64,000 nucleotides of DNA from Meloidogyne chitwoodi (lineage: Eukaryota; Nematoda; Chromadorea; Rhabditida; Meloidogynidae), in assembly GCA_015183035.1 (NCBI GenBank), contig JACZZP010000016.1, forward strand, positions 496,001-560,000. The letters are read 5' to 3'. The position numbers and the translations under genes are program-made. Position 1 is the stretch's first letter. Each line of letters begins with the position of its first letter. This document shows, piece by piece, positions 24,373 to 36,051 of this stretch. Under the pieces are notes generated by a model, which saw only the letters and a program-made list of their open reading frames with translations, did not search any database and was not told where the DNA came from.

Positions 24373-25669
24373 AAATATTTTTAAATTAATTTTTATCAAT
24401 AAATAAATTTTTCAATTTTTATTAAAAAACTATTTATTTTATTTTATAAAAAATATCATTTTAAGAAAATAAATAAATTTCAGATCATAAACATGTCTTT
24501 TTTTAATCGCTAATGGCCGTTAGAAGAATTGATAGTCGGATTATTTAACTGCGACCGAGACTATTTTCTCTCCGATAAATTTCAGAAAATTATTTTATTT
24601 ATTTTTTGCACTATTTGAAGAACAAATATATTTATTTAATTTTTAAATTCTATTTTTAGTTATTTTTTAATTAAATATAATTATTTATTATTTTTTAATT
24701 AAAGTTGCTAAGAGACAAAACAAATTTATTATTTTTTTATTTTTAATAAAAAATAATAAATTTTAATAATTTATAAAAAAAAATAAAAATAAATTTAAGT
24801 AATTTATTTATTTTTATTTGCACTTGCCAACAGCTGAAAAATTATGTTTTTTGTTTTTTTATGGAAATTAATGTGTGGGACAGTTTGTATAATAAATTAA
24901 ATACGATAACAAATATTTAAATATTTGTTTTTAAAATATTTTCATTTTATTTAATTAAAATTATTCTAATTTTAATTAAATTAAAATAGTATATTTAAAT
25001 TATAAAATATTAAATTTCATAGAAATATTAAATTGAATAAAAAACAAATAATTATTTATATCACTAAAATTATGATTTTGGATTAAAATAAATATTTTAA
25101 AAAAACATTTTAAAATATTTAGTATTCTAAATTTTAATTTTTACAAAAAAATCTTTAAATTATTACATTCACACCAGGATCCTGCCGACAAAAAATCAAT
25201 TCCCGATTTTCGTGAATCGGGTCGGCAGGATTCCTAATTCACACTCTATTAAAAATAAATGTCCCATTTCCGTTATTATAATAATTTTATTGGTCTCACC
25301 AAAAATTATTTATTATAATGTAACCTTTTTATTAATTCTAATAATTTTAAAAAATAATTAAAAAAAATATATAGACAAAAAATATTAATATTAAAATATT
25401 TAAAAAAGGTAATAAAAATTGTAATAAATTTATTTATTATACCTATAATATTTAATAAAAATAAAAATAAAATAAAAATTAATTTTTATTTTCAACTTAC
25501 ATATCAAATTCGAATTAAATATTAATTTCAAAACAATATAAAATAGTACAATTTTGATAAAAAAATGTTAAAAATGTTAAAAAAATAAACTTTTTTTTTT
25601 CAAAAATATACCAGATATTTTTTAATAAATTAAATTTAAATTTAATTAATTTTCAGTAATTATTTAAAA
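24373..25669. other. Long AT-rich intergenic stretch
   Basis: Apart from the 62-bp element at 25175-25236 nothing recognisable is present. Confidence 0.4.
25175..25236. mobile_element. 62-bp hAT-like micro-MITE with perfect 8-bp TSD
   Basis: Ends CAGGATCCTGCCGAC and GTCGGCAGGATTCCTA are inverted copies with one extra base. The unit is flanked by attcacac on both sides (25167-25174 and 25237-25244). The interior attcccgattttcgtgaatcgg is itself near-palindromic. A related right end, GGCAGGATCCCTG, lies at 46242-46254. Confidence 0.65.
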
Positions 25670-27534
25670 ATGGAACTTTTAATTTTTCGTTATTCAGAGT
25701 ATTTACGTTTGTATAATTGTACTCCCCAAATTTATCAAAAAATGAAACAATTTTCTGAGAAAGGAGATTATTTAATTCCTTCTTTTCATTTTGAAACTTT
25801 TTCAATAATATTTTTTGGAATATTGGCCTATTTGCTTTATTTACCTTGTCTTTTAATTATTTTTAAATATATTAATAGTCAGAGTTGTTATCTCATTTTA
25901 TTTTATATTGGACTAACTGATTTATTTAATATTTGTGTTTGTGGATTTTTAACTGCTTGGTTATCTTTACAACGTGCTTCTTTTTGTATTTATCCTAATT
26001 TAATTTATTTTGCTGGAATGATTGGAGTTTGTATGTTTTTTATTTAATTTAATTTAATAAAGAATTATTTTTAAAAATTATTTTTATTTTTTAAGACAAT
26101 TTAAAGCATCAGGAATATTTTTTTAAACATTTCAAAAATTTTCATGAATAAATAAAATATATAAAATAAAATTAAAAAATAAGAGAGGGCTTTATTAAGT
26201 AAGGAAACTTTATTTAAAAAAAATAATTAATTTCAATTTTTAATTTAAAATTTATTTTTTAATTTTTTAAAATTAGTTTTATGGATTGCAGAGACAACAG
26301 CAGATTTGGTAAGTGTTTTTAATAAAAAATTTTTTATTTTTTTAAATTTATTTTTACATTAATTTTAGTAAAAATTTTAATAAAAAAATAATTATTTTAT
26401 AAAAATAAAAAAATTAAATATTTTAATTAAAATTATTAGATTTTGGCTTTTAATCGTTGTTTATTTGTTGTTTCACCATTTTTGACTCGTTTATTTTTTG
26501 ATAAAAAAAGGACATATATTTGGTTATTATTTTCATCTTTATATGCTTTTTATGGTTTAATATTTACTCCTCCAATGATTTTTAGCCCAAAACATTTTGC
26601 TTGGTTTGGTTCTCCATATGCTGGTTTTAGAAATGATATTAATGATAAAGCTGTATTTTTAAAAATTTTAAAAATTTTTAAAAATATTTTTAAAGTATGA
26701 AATGAAATTAATAATTACACAAAATTATATTGTTGCAATTACTTCTCCTTTAACTTATTTAATATTTTCTATCGTATTCTTTTTTAAAAATAAAGCATTA
26801 AAAGTTGGAAACAATACATCTTTGACTAAACCAGAAAAATTGGTAATTAAATTTTTTTAAATATTTGTTTCAGTTTTTTGTTAATTTCTTGATTCAGTTT
26901 CATTTTTTGCTTCATTTTCATTTTTTGCTTCATTTTTATTTTTTGCTTCAGTTTCATTTTTCGCTTCAGTTTTGCTTAATTTTTTGTTTTTTGTTTCAGT
27001 TATATGTTAATCTTATTGTTAGTATAATAATTTATAATGGGGGATGCTGTGTTGGTTATACCCTTTGGGTTTACCCATAATTTAAAATTTTTTAAATAAA
27101 AATAAAAAACATAATTAATTAAAATTTATATACCTAGACATTTATTCAAGTATTTATAATTTCTTTTTTAAATACTTTTGTTGCTGGATTATTTATAATA
27201 ATGTCTTATTTAAAAACAATTCCTCAATGGATATATACCACAGCAGAAATTGGATGGTAATTAATTTATTTAATTTTAATTAATTAATTAATTTATTTAT
27301 TTTTAGGTTAGTTATTCATGGTATTTTTTATTTTTTTATTTATTTTTTTAATAAATTTAAGGTTCTCCTCCTCTAATTTATTTAACACTTAACAAAACAA
27401 TTAGAGAAGAAGTTAAATATTATTTTTACAAAATTTTTATAAAAATTAAAGATTTTATTAAAAAAGTGATTTTAAATAATAATAATAATTTAATTCATCC
27501 AGCACAATTAAATAATTATATTGGACATAATTAA
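25670..27534 (+). CDS. Srt-type serpentine chemoreceptor (7TM GPCR)
   Basis: Seven exons join in frame: 25670-26030, 26277-26308, 26440-26652, then exons starting near 26696, 27139 and 27307 and the last exon to 27534. All seven membrane segments can be placed: FGILAYLLYLPCL, LILFYIGLTDLFNICVCG, FAGMIGVFLWIAETTADL, YIWLLFSSLYAFYGLIF, ITSPLTYLIFSIVFFF, VFIISFLNTFVAGLFII and WIYTTAEIGWLVIHGSPP. Srt hallmarks visible are YNCTP near the N-terminus, LYLPCL, FCIYPNLIYFAG and LAFNRCLFV after TM3. Family members are expected in sensory-neuron membranes. The protein ends NNYIGHN, and these codons are the first unit of a nine-copy tandem repeat that otherwise fills the 3' region. Confidence 0.75.
26865..27080 (+). 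repeat. Low-complexity cattttttgcttcattt repeat in Srt intron
   Basis: Irregular iterations of ttttgcttca / gtttcattttt between 26870 and 27005, within the intron before the sixth membrane segment. The open frame across it is repeat-driven and is not called as a gene. Confidence 0.5.
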
Positions 27535-27795
27535 TTAATTAAATAATTATATTGGACATAATTAATTAATTAAATAATTATATTGGACATAATTAATTAA
27601 TTAAATAATTATATTGGACATAATTAATTAATTAAATAATTATATTGGACATAATTAATTAATTAAATAATTATATTGGACATAATTAATTAATTAAATA
27701 ATTATATTGGACATAATTAATTAATTAAATAATTATATTGGACATAATTAATTAATTAAATAATTATATTGGACATAATTAATTAATTAAATAAA
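27508..27795 (+). repeat. 31-bp tandem repeat, nine copies, beginning inside a coding sequence
   Basis: The word ggacataattaattaattaa recurs exactly every 31 bases (27523, 27554, 27585, ... 27771). The first unit encodes the last residues and stop of the Srt receptor; the other eight lie beyond the stop. Units are almost identical, so amplification is recent. Confidence 0.9.
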
Positions 27796-29193
27796 TAAAA
27801 GTTAACAGTTTTTGGAATATTTTTTGAGTATTTTTGAACAAGATCCGACTTAAAAAAATTTTTTCAGATATTCAGCATTTTTCGGTTCCTCGGATATTAA
27901 GAACCACCAACTTCAATCATTTAGGAATTTAATAAAAAAAAATATTTTTTATTAACTTTTAAATAAATATTGGAAAGAATAATTTTTTATTTTAAATTAA
28001 TTTCGGATAATAAAAATAAATATACATAAATTGTAATTTTAAATTTTATAAAAATAATTTTTTTGAAATTTCTTTTTTAAAAATAAATTATTAAAAAAAA
28101 AATATTTAATAAAAAAATTAAAAAATACCGATTAAAACGATTAATATTTATTTTTATTTCTCTCTTAACAATTCAAACAAAACATTAATTTTTTTTAAAC
28201 AATAAAAAAATGTTTTTAAAAAAATAAGTTTAACCATAGATTAAAATAAATATTTTTATTTTTCTATTTACATATTTATTTTAATATTTCAGCCAAAATA
28301 TTATTTGACTAAAAATAAACAAATATTAAATAATAAAAAAATATATTAAATTAAATAAATAAAATAACGAATAATAGGTAATAAAAAAATGTATTGAAAA
28401 ATAAAATATTTAAATTTTGATCTTTTTTCAGTAGAAAAAATTGTTAAAAAAATTAATTTTAAATACTTTATGATAGGAATTTTCTAAAATAATTACCAAA
28501 CCCATCGAGGGGCTTGAATGTTAGAGATTTTTATTTTTTGAAGACAGTAAATCCTCTCTTCTGTGTTTGGTATGAAGGCTAAAGAGTAAGGACATAACCT
28601 TTGATTTTATATCTTTAAAAAATAATTATTTTTGTTCTCTTAAGTATTTTTGAGAAAATAAATATTATTACTTGTAGATAAAATTTTAAAGAATTTTTAG
28701 AGAAAAAAAGAAAAAATTACCGAAATTCTTTTTTAAATTTAAAAATAAAATGTTCAAATGTGCTAATTCCTATAATTAAGTAAATTATTAATTTTTTAAA
28801 TAAAAAAATATTTTAAAATAAATATTTAAGTCACAAAATAGTTACACAGATTTTTAATTTTTAACCATTATTTCGATTAAAAAAAATATATATTTTTTTA
28901 ATAAAACAAACAAAATTCAACATTTAATAAAATAAAAAATATAAGTCATAAATTAAATATTATGTTTTTATGTATTGAAAATAATAAAAATAAAAATATT
29001 GTTTATATTTTATTATTTTGTACTAAAACACTTAGAGAATACTTTTTTAAAAATAAAATTTTGTTATAAAAAGAATTTTAGTAAAAGGTTTATTTTATTA
29101 ATAATTCTTCTATAAAGCTTATTGTTAGCTTATAGCTAAATTTAAAATTCTCAGCTTTTGTGGTTAAATTAAATTAATTAATTAATTTTAAAA
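27796..29193. other. AT-rich intergenic stretch
   Basis: A slightly less AT-rich patch at 28495-28620 (cccatcgaggggcttgaatg...) has no coding sense. Nothing else recognised. Confidence 0.3.
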
Positions 29194-29319
29194 ATGAATA
29201 ATATTTATTTAATTTATTCTTTTATTTTTAATTTAATTATTATTTTATTTTTATTAAATTATTTTGTTAATTCTAAAGACTATCCTGATCCACATGTACA
29301 TCCTGGACAACATAATTGA
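29194..29319 (+). CDS. Secreted DY...HN peptide precursor 1 (PSY-like)
   Basis: A single-exon 41-residue frame, MNNIYLIY..., with a hydrophobic signal peptide to about residue 26 (NYFVNS) and then the tail KDYPDPHVHPGQHN. The tail starts with an acidic-flanked tyrosine, the arrangement used by tyrosylprotein sulfotransferase. D-Y-x-D-P with a Pro at position 9 resembles the plant PSY1 and bacterial RaxX core, while the final HN recalls CLE and IDA peptide ends. The upstream taatttta-aaaATG context, the coding sequence and about 45 bases of 3' sequence are shared with precursor 2 (30256). No other function is apparent. Probable role: a secreted signal, possibly a plant-hormone mimic; this is inference from motif and organism. 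Confidence 0.7.
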   Translation: MNNIYLIYSFIFNLIIILFLLNYFVNSKDYPDPHVHPGQHN

Positions 29320-30255
29320 ATGATACATTTTGTCTTTTTGATTATTAATGAAAGAATAAAAAAATGGAAAAATTAAAAATGATATTTAATTTTATTTTTG
29401 TTTAATTTTGTTTAATTATTTTAAGTTAATTTATTTAAATAAAAATAATTTTTAAATTTAAATTTATTTAAATTAAAGGCCATCAACTTTTTATTTTATT
29501 CAACAACATCCGTAAATTGACTGGAACATTTAATAAAAATATTCATTTCCTCGATTGCAGTTATTACATAAAACTTGTTTTAATATTTAAGTTAAAAAAC
29601 GAACAATTTTCCGCGACCGAAGGTTAAAATATCTGAAAAAATAATTATAAATTGCGGATAAAAAGTTGCGGACATTTTTGACCAAATTGGAAAAGTTTTC
29701 TTTTTTTTGTGATAGAATTTTGAAATGTTAAATTAAAATTCTAAAACAATAATTTCTAAGAAAATTTATAATTTTTAAAATAAAAATAATTAAATTTAAA
29801 TTTTATAAATATAAATATAAAATTAGGTAATTATTTACTAATTTTTAACCTTTATATTTTTAATTAGAAAAATTTTTATTTTTTTTAATAAAAGTGTATT
29901 CAACTTTTAAAATAAATAATAAATCATAAATTAAATTTTAGATTAATTATAAATTGTAAAAAAAAAAATAAAAATCACATAAAATATTATTATTTTAATA
30001 ATTTTTATTAATTTGATGTAAAATATTAAAAAAAAAAATTTTTGGTATAAAAGGAATATTAAAGTTTATTTTTCATTATTTCTTAGGGTAAGTGAAAAAC
30101 TCTAAGCTTTAAATTAATTTATTTAAAAAGTTTACTATTTTAAAATAAATTAATATTTTATTATTTTGATGAGTAAATAACTAAATAAATTTTTAAAAAT
30201 ATTAAAATAAATAATAAAATTTTAGAAAATTAAAATTAATTAATTAATTTTAAAA
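29320..30255. other. Spacer in peptide gene array
   Basis: AT-rich. 29480-29740 and 30050-30110 are slightly GC-richer. 30055-30110 resembles the sequence ahead of precursor 1 (about 29075-29160), suggesting that the tandem copy included the promoter. Confidence 0.3.
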
Positions 30256-30381
30256 ATGAATAATATTTATTTAATTTATTCTTTTATTTTTAATTTAATT
30301 ATTATTTTATTTTTATTAAATTATTTTGTAACTTCTCAAGACTATCCTGATCCACAGACACATCCTGGACAACATAATTGA
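30256..30381 (+). CDS. Secreted DY...HN peptide precursor 2 (PSY-like)
   Basis: 41 residues with the same signal peptide as precursor 1 and tail QDYPDPQTHPGQHN. The signal part is nearly unchanged; differences concentrate at N26T/K28Q and the two residues between DP and HP. D-Y, D-P, H-P-G-Q and the terminal H-N are kept. The 3' sequence tgaatgat...cattttgtctttttgat is also shared with precursor 1. A tandem paralogue 1.06 kb downstream on the same strand. Confidence 0.7.
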   Translation: MNNIYLIYSFIFNLIIILFLLNYFVTSQDYPDPQTHPGQHN

Positions 30382-31233
30382 ATGATTCATTTTGTCTTTT
30401 TGATGATTAATGAAAGAAGAAAAATTGAACAAATTAAAAATGATATTTTAATTTATTTTATTTTTTGTTTAAATTTAGGTTAAAATAAATTGTTTTTAAA
30501 TTAATTAATTAATTATTTAATTAATCCTAAAGAAAATAAATAATTAATTTGGGCATATTTAATTAGAAGTTGTTTGTTCCTAAGGATTAAGGATAAGCGA
30601 AATTGAGATCTGAAAAAAATTTTTTTGCGGAGATTCCAAACATTTTTATTTATTTTAGATATTTTTATAAATAAATAGATTAATTAGCCTTATTAAATTA
30701 CAAATAATTTTATAATTATTATTTTAAAAAAGAATACTAATATTATTAAATTGTTAAATAATGATAAATTGAGGAATTATTTTTAATAAAATTTAATTAT
30801 TTTTGGCTTAACAATATAATGGAAGAATTAAAATTATTTATAAATTTTAATTAAATTTTAAATATTATTTTTTGTTAAATATTGGAAACAATTTTCTAAT
30901 AAAAATCTTTGCAGAACTGTCTGATCTCAAAATAATTTATGTTAATATTTTAAATATTATTTGAATATTTTTAATAAATACAGAATTATGTAAAAATGTC
31001 AAATGATTAATATAATAAATCCTTTTTTTGTTAAAAAATATTTGTAAATAAATTTTAACAAAAAATGGAAATAAATAAAATTAAATATTTAAAATAATTT
31101 TTTGAAAAAAGAGAATTTGAATAAGTTTATTTAAATTAAATTATTAAAAAAAAAAAGATTTACCTATATAAGTAGTTAAAAAATATTAAAATTAAATTTA
31201 ATTAAAAATAAAAATTATTAATTATTTTTAAAA
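30382..31233. other. Spacer in peptide gene array
   Basis: AT-rich; nothing recognised except general similarity of the last bases before the ATG to the other two array members. Confidence 0.3.
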
Positions 31234-31374
31234 ATGAATATTATTTATTTTATTTTTAATATAATTTTTAATTTAATTATTATTCTATTACTAAATTATT
31301 TTGTTAATTCTGAAGACTACCATGATCCACACTTACATCCTCCACATAATAATAGAAAGATGCCTTGTCTTTAA
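31234..31374 (+). CDS. Secreted DY-type peptide precursor 3 (diverged C-terminus)
   Basis: 46 residues: a signal peptide related to precursors 1 and 2 (MNIIYFIFN... NYFVNS), then EDYHDPHLHPPHNNRKMPCL. The D-Y-x-D-P-H-x-H-P core is retained. A small indel relative to precursors 1 and 2 turns the PGQHN-stop end into PPHNN and extends the frame through what is 3' UTR in the paralogues (their ttttgtcttt is read here as PCL). The D1-to-N13 spacing is kept while the histidine moves one place. It is either an evolving variant or losing function. Confidence 0.6.
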   Translation: MNIIYFIFNIIFNLIIILLLNYFVNSEDYHDPHLHPPHNNRKMPCL

Positions 31375-31491
31375 TAAGATGAATGACAAAATGGAAAAAA
31401 TATATTTTTTTAATTTTTTAAAATTGTTTAAAATAAATTATTTTGAATAAATTTAATAAAAATTAATTAATCATAATTTAAAAAAAAGAAT

Positions 31492-31564
31492 TGCCCCAGA
31501 ATGGATTCGAACCATCGACCTTCTGTTTACAAGACAGACGCTCTAACCACTGAGCTACAAGGGC
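31492..31564 (-). tRNA. tRNA-Thr (TGT)
   Basis: 73 bases on the minus strand, beginning GCCCTTGTAGCTCAG. The A-box TAGCTCAGTGG and B-box GGTTCGAATCC are intact. The anticodon loop CTTGTAA gives TGT and the 3' discriminator is A. The acceptor stem pairs except for one T-T mismatch (position 6/67). Identical to the plus-strand copy 192 bases away, so the two form a head-to-head pair. Confidence 0.95.
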
Positions 31565-31756
31565 TGATAGAATATTTTCTTATTTAATTTATTTAAATAA
31601 TTTTTTTCTAAAATTAAAAATAACATATTTTAATTTTCTCTAAAAACCTGTTTAATTTAAATTCTCACAAATTTATTTGTTTTTTAAAAAAGAAAAGAGC
31701 ATTTCCTCTATTTTAAAAGAGAAACTAATAGAAATAAAAGTTAATATCTGACAGTT

Positions 31757-31829
31757 GCCCTTGTAGCTCAGTGGTTAGAGCGTCTGTCTTGTAAACAGAA
31801 GGTCGATGGTTCGAATCCATTCTGGGGCA
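31757..31829 (+). tRNA. tRNA-Thr (TGT)
   Basis: Same 73-base sequence as the minus-strand gene at 31492-31564, in opposite orientation. The downstream ttcttttttt tract would serve as Pol III terminator. Anticodon TGT reads ACA. Confidence 0.95.
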
Positions 31830-32596
31830 ATTCTTTTTTTTAAACAATTTTAAAAATATTATAAATCTTTTCTACATTTATTCTTAATTTTAAAAATATA
31901 AAATTAAAATTTTATTTCGTAATTAAAAATTTTTTAAAGTTTTTAGTTAATTTATTTAAAGCCAATCTATCTGCTTGCACTTTAATAATTTTATAGAAAA
32001 AGACTTGTAGTACATGTGTATGTTCGATTATTGATTAATTTAAATGGAAAGGGTAAAGATAGTTAATTTTGATCGATTTAGGTAAGTTACTCGCTATTAA
32101 ACGTTAATAAAAATATTTAATAAAAATGCCCGTGAAGAGGTGCCCTTAACATATTAAATGCCTTAAACATCGCAGTCGTCCGTTTATCTTATCAAATATA
32201 AATTAATCTTGGCAGTTAGGAATGTTAGTTTAAGATAAAGACAATATAATTCGCGTTTCTTTTAATTAATAAATTATTTTTTAATATTTAATAAGTTTAA
32301 AATATTAATTAATTCCAAAGGTTGACAAAGTTTTCTTCAAAGCTTTAATTAAATAAAACTGAAAATAATAAATACGGGGGTGCTTTAGTGAATAAAGAAC
32401 AACCTGTGTTTAAGAGAATTAAAATAATTTTTATTTTTATTTCTTTTTCTGGAATTGAATTATTTAATAAAATTTAAATGATATAATTTTATTTTTTTTA
32501 TTAAAATTTATTTTTATTAAATTAATTAAAATTACAAATTTAAGAATTTAAAAATATTTTATTTAAATTTTAATTGTATATTTTAACAAATAAAAA
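31830..32596. other. Intergenic, some GC-richer unassigned sequence
   Basis: 31965-32260 is less AT-rich than its flanks and has no open frame. A non-coding RNA is possible but no family was recognised. Confidence 0.2.
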
Positions 32597-34390
32597 ATGA
32601 GTCAAAGTCAATTAATTTTTGAGTTATTCAAATTTTACGGAGAATTAAATAATGTCTCAGATTTAACTGAAATACATTTATTTTTAAATAAATTAGAAGA
32701 AAATTGTTTAAAAAATTTAAAAAATGCTATTTTAAGAGAAAATATTGCAAGGTAAAAAAATATTTAATTTTAAATTTTAAAGCTTTATTTTAATTATTTT
32801 TTTAATTTTTAAAATAGAGGAACAGTCAAAATAAATAATTCATTAAATACAAATTCAATTTTTAATTTTTCTAATTTTACTCAAAATTGTTCAAATAATA
32901 ATTTAATTAATGTACCAAATTTAAATAACAAAAATTGTCAAAAATTAAAAATAAAAAAATTAATACAAAAAAGAATTGAAAAGAAAGGTTAAATTTATTT
33001 AATTTTATTTAAATAAAATAATTATTTAGATAAAGTTAACAAAAATTTAGAAAAATTAAAAATTGAAAATATTATTAAAAATATAGAAAATTCAAAACAA
33101 AAAAATATTAATAATATTATTAATAAAAATAATGAAATATTAAATTTAAATTATGATAAAGATAAATTAAGACAACTTTTTAATAAATCTATGTCTGAAC
33201 GTTTTGCTAAAAGTACAAGAATTCGTTTTATTTTTTCAAAAAAAATTTATTTAAATTATTTGGAAAAAATGAAAATTATTAATAGGTATTTTTTTTTAAT
33301 AAAAATATAAATATATTTTTTTTAAATTTATTAGAAATCTTTTTTTTTTAATTTTTACTCAAATAATGTTTCAGAGGTGTTTAGCTAGATAAATAGAGAA
33401 TTGGGGAAAATTCTAAAATGAATTTTTCAAATCAAAAAATTTTTGAATTTTAAAATTATTTGTTTTTCTAAAAATAAATCAATTTCAAACAATTTCAAAT
33501 AATTTTGATCAAATATTTTTAAAAAATATTTCAATTAATTAACTTACAAATCTCTATTAATAAAACATAAATTTAAGTTACTATTAATTAAATATCTGGA
33601 AATCGGCCTCTTTTCTGAAATTAATTTACCCATTAGGATTAAACTGGAAAAACATCCCTATCTAAATTTTTTAGTAGAGAAAAGTTAATTAAATAAATAT
33701 TAATTTTAAAATAAATAAAAAAGCCCTTTAAGATGCCCAAAAAATTCAAAATAATATATTTTTTAAATTTAAAAAAAAATTTAATAAAATTTAAAAAAAA
33801 AAACAGAAAAAATCAAGAACAATGGACATGTAAAGAAAAAAGATTAATTAGAAAATTTCTTATTGACTCAACAGAACAAATTCTTTTGGATAGTACAACA
33901 GAATTGCCTTATTTGTGTTATGAAGATATGTTCGTTTTTTATTTTTTTTTAAAAAATATTTTTATTATTTTTTTAAAGTTTTGATGCAATTTATGAATTA
34001 AATATAAATTCAAATATTAATGAAATGAGAATTTTATTTTCACAATTAAAACGTAAATATGCAAATATTAGCTTTGAATGTATTATTGAATATTTTAAGG
34101 TTAATAATTTATTTTTTTTAATTAAAATTAATTTTTTTTTAATTTATAAAAAATATTTAAAATTAAGTTAATGACTTGTTGGGTGGGAAAAATTATTTAT
34201 TAATTTTAAAAAATTAATAAAAAAATTATTTAATAGAAAAAAGTTTCTACACCCTCTCCTTTTGCCCTTTTCTATAATTTTAAATTAATTTAAAAAAATA
34301 ATTAAAATTAATTTTATTTAAAAATTAATAAATATAATTTTTAAGGTTCGTAATTTAATTAATCAACATTCAACAAATTATTCAAGTTGA
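32597..34390 (+). CDS. Unrecognised Lys/Asn-rich protein
   Basis: ATG at 32597 starts MSQSQLIFELFKFYGELNNV. Further exons follow: GTVKINNSLNTNSIF..., DKVNKNLEKLKIENIIKNI... with KLRQLFNKSMSERFAKSTRI. A later exon reads NRKNQEQWTCKEKRLIRKFL and ILLDSTTELPYLCYED, then FDAIYELNINSNINEMRILF and the end NQHSTNYSS-stop (34388-34390). There is no signal peptide or membrane segment; basic, Asn-rich composition suggests a nuclear or cytoplasmic protein. I do not recognise the family. Exon joins fit GT-AG rules but the exact start of the exon near 33730 is uncertain. Confidence 0.45.
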
Positions 34391-36051
34391 AAAAAATTTT
34401 TTTTTTGAATTAAATTTTTTTATATATAATTAATTAGTAATTTATTTTTGTAAATATTTTTTTAATTAAAATATTTATTTAAATTAATTTTAATTTTATT
34501 AAAAAATAATTTTAACATTAAATTTAAAAAAATTTTTTCTTAAAATAATAATTCTTTTTAAAATTAAATTGTCACATTATTTTACAAAATAAAAAATTCT
34601 CACATTTTTTCAATTTTAAAATATTTTTTTTTTATTTTTCTAGAAATTATTTTTTTTAATTAAAAAAAAAAAAATTTTTTTATTATATTATTAATATAAT
34701 TACATAAATATTTTATTAATTTTTTATGAGTTTAGGCTTAGAAATTCATAAAAAAAACTTTAGATTAATTCATTAAATTTCCCCCATTAATTTTTTCATT
34801 AAATATTTTTTAAAATCTTTGTTTAATAAATAAAAAATAATATTTTTTATTTCTTTGTTTTATTCCTAACAAACATTTATTAGTGTTTCATATTAAAATA
34901 AATTTTTAAAAATTAAATCAGGTGATTAAAAAAATATAAAAACATTTAAAGATTATTTTTAATTTAAATAAGAAGGATTTAAATTAAAAATAAAATTTCT
35001 TTTGATAAAATTTTAGCAAAAATAAAAATAAAAAATATATATAATTTAAACATTAATTTAAAAAATAAAAATAAAAATTAATTTTTTAGTTTTATTATTT
35101 CAATTAAAAAATAGAAATTAAGCTTATTTTTTATATTTTGAAAAATCAGTCAAGTAGTAAATCTAATATTTTTTTATTTTTTTTATTTTTTACTAAGTTA
35201 TTTTTAAATATATTTTAAAAATAAAAATATTTAATTTATTTACTATTTTTAGAAATTTTAATTTATTTTTATATTTTATTGTTAATTAATTTTTTGACAA
35301 TTGGAAGAAATATTTTAAATTAAAAAAAAATTTTTTTTAATTTTTTAATTTTTTTTTTGCTTCTAAAATTAATTTTGTATTTTTTAATTTATTTTTTTTT
35401 AATTCTCCTAATTTGAGGTAAATATTTCTTTATTTTTTTTTAATTTCCAAATTTCTTAAAATTTATTTTAATATTTCTTTGTTTTAATAAATAAAAGAAA
35501 ATATATTTTTATTTTTTATTTTTTTATCACGCAACACTTTTGTATTATTTATTTAAATTAATTTTTATTTTTTTCTCTCTATTTTTGTACTTGACGTTTT
35601 CTTTGAATTTTATTTATTTAAATATTATTTAAATAATGATATTTTATTATTTTAAATAATTCTTTATTTATTTAATTAATTTAATTTTTTAATAAATATT
35701 TATTTATTTTAATTAAATTATTTATGAATTTTTTTTTTTTAATCTGCGCAGACAATTTGTTGTTTTAAAAAATAATAGTTACTATATTTTTTATTTTTTT
35801 ATGATTCTTTCTTATATACTGTAAAAACTTTAATAAAAGTTCCGGTTCCTATAATTGTCAAATCCTCTAGGAAGAGGCGTCTATTAGAATATTATTTAAG
35901 TAATAATAACTTTCAAAGGAGTGCTTATATTGAAGAGGGGGTACTTATATTCGAGGGGATACTTTTATTAAGTGTTTTAGGATAATAATTAAGAAAATTA
36001 AATTTTTAATAAAATTTTAGAATTAAAAAAAATTAATTTTATCAAAAAAAA
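34391..36051. other. Long AT-rich intergenic stretch
   Basis: Nearly pure A/T to about 35750. 35830-35975 is GC-richer, with aataaaagttcc near its start and ggatacttttatta near its end, which may be ends of a small element. No gene. Confidence 0.3.

Noticed and set aside
27529..27795. CRISPR-like regular repeats
   Set aside because: Units are directly adjacent with no spacers, in a eukaryotic 3' region; a plain tandem repeat.
31965..32260. Possible structural RNA in a GC-richer patch
   Set aside because: No recognisable rRNA, snRNA or SL RNA motif; kept only as unassigned intergenic DNA.
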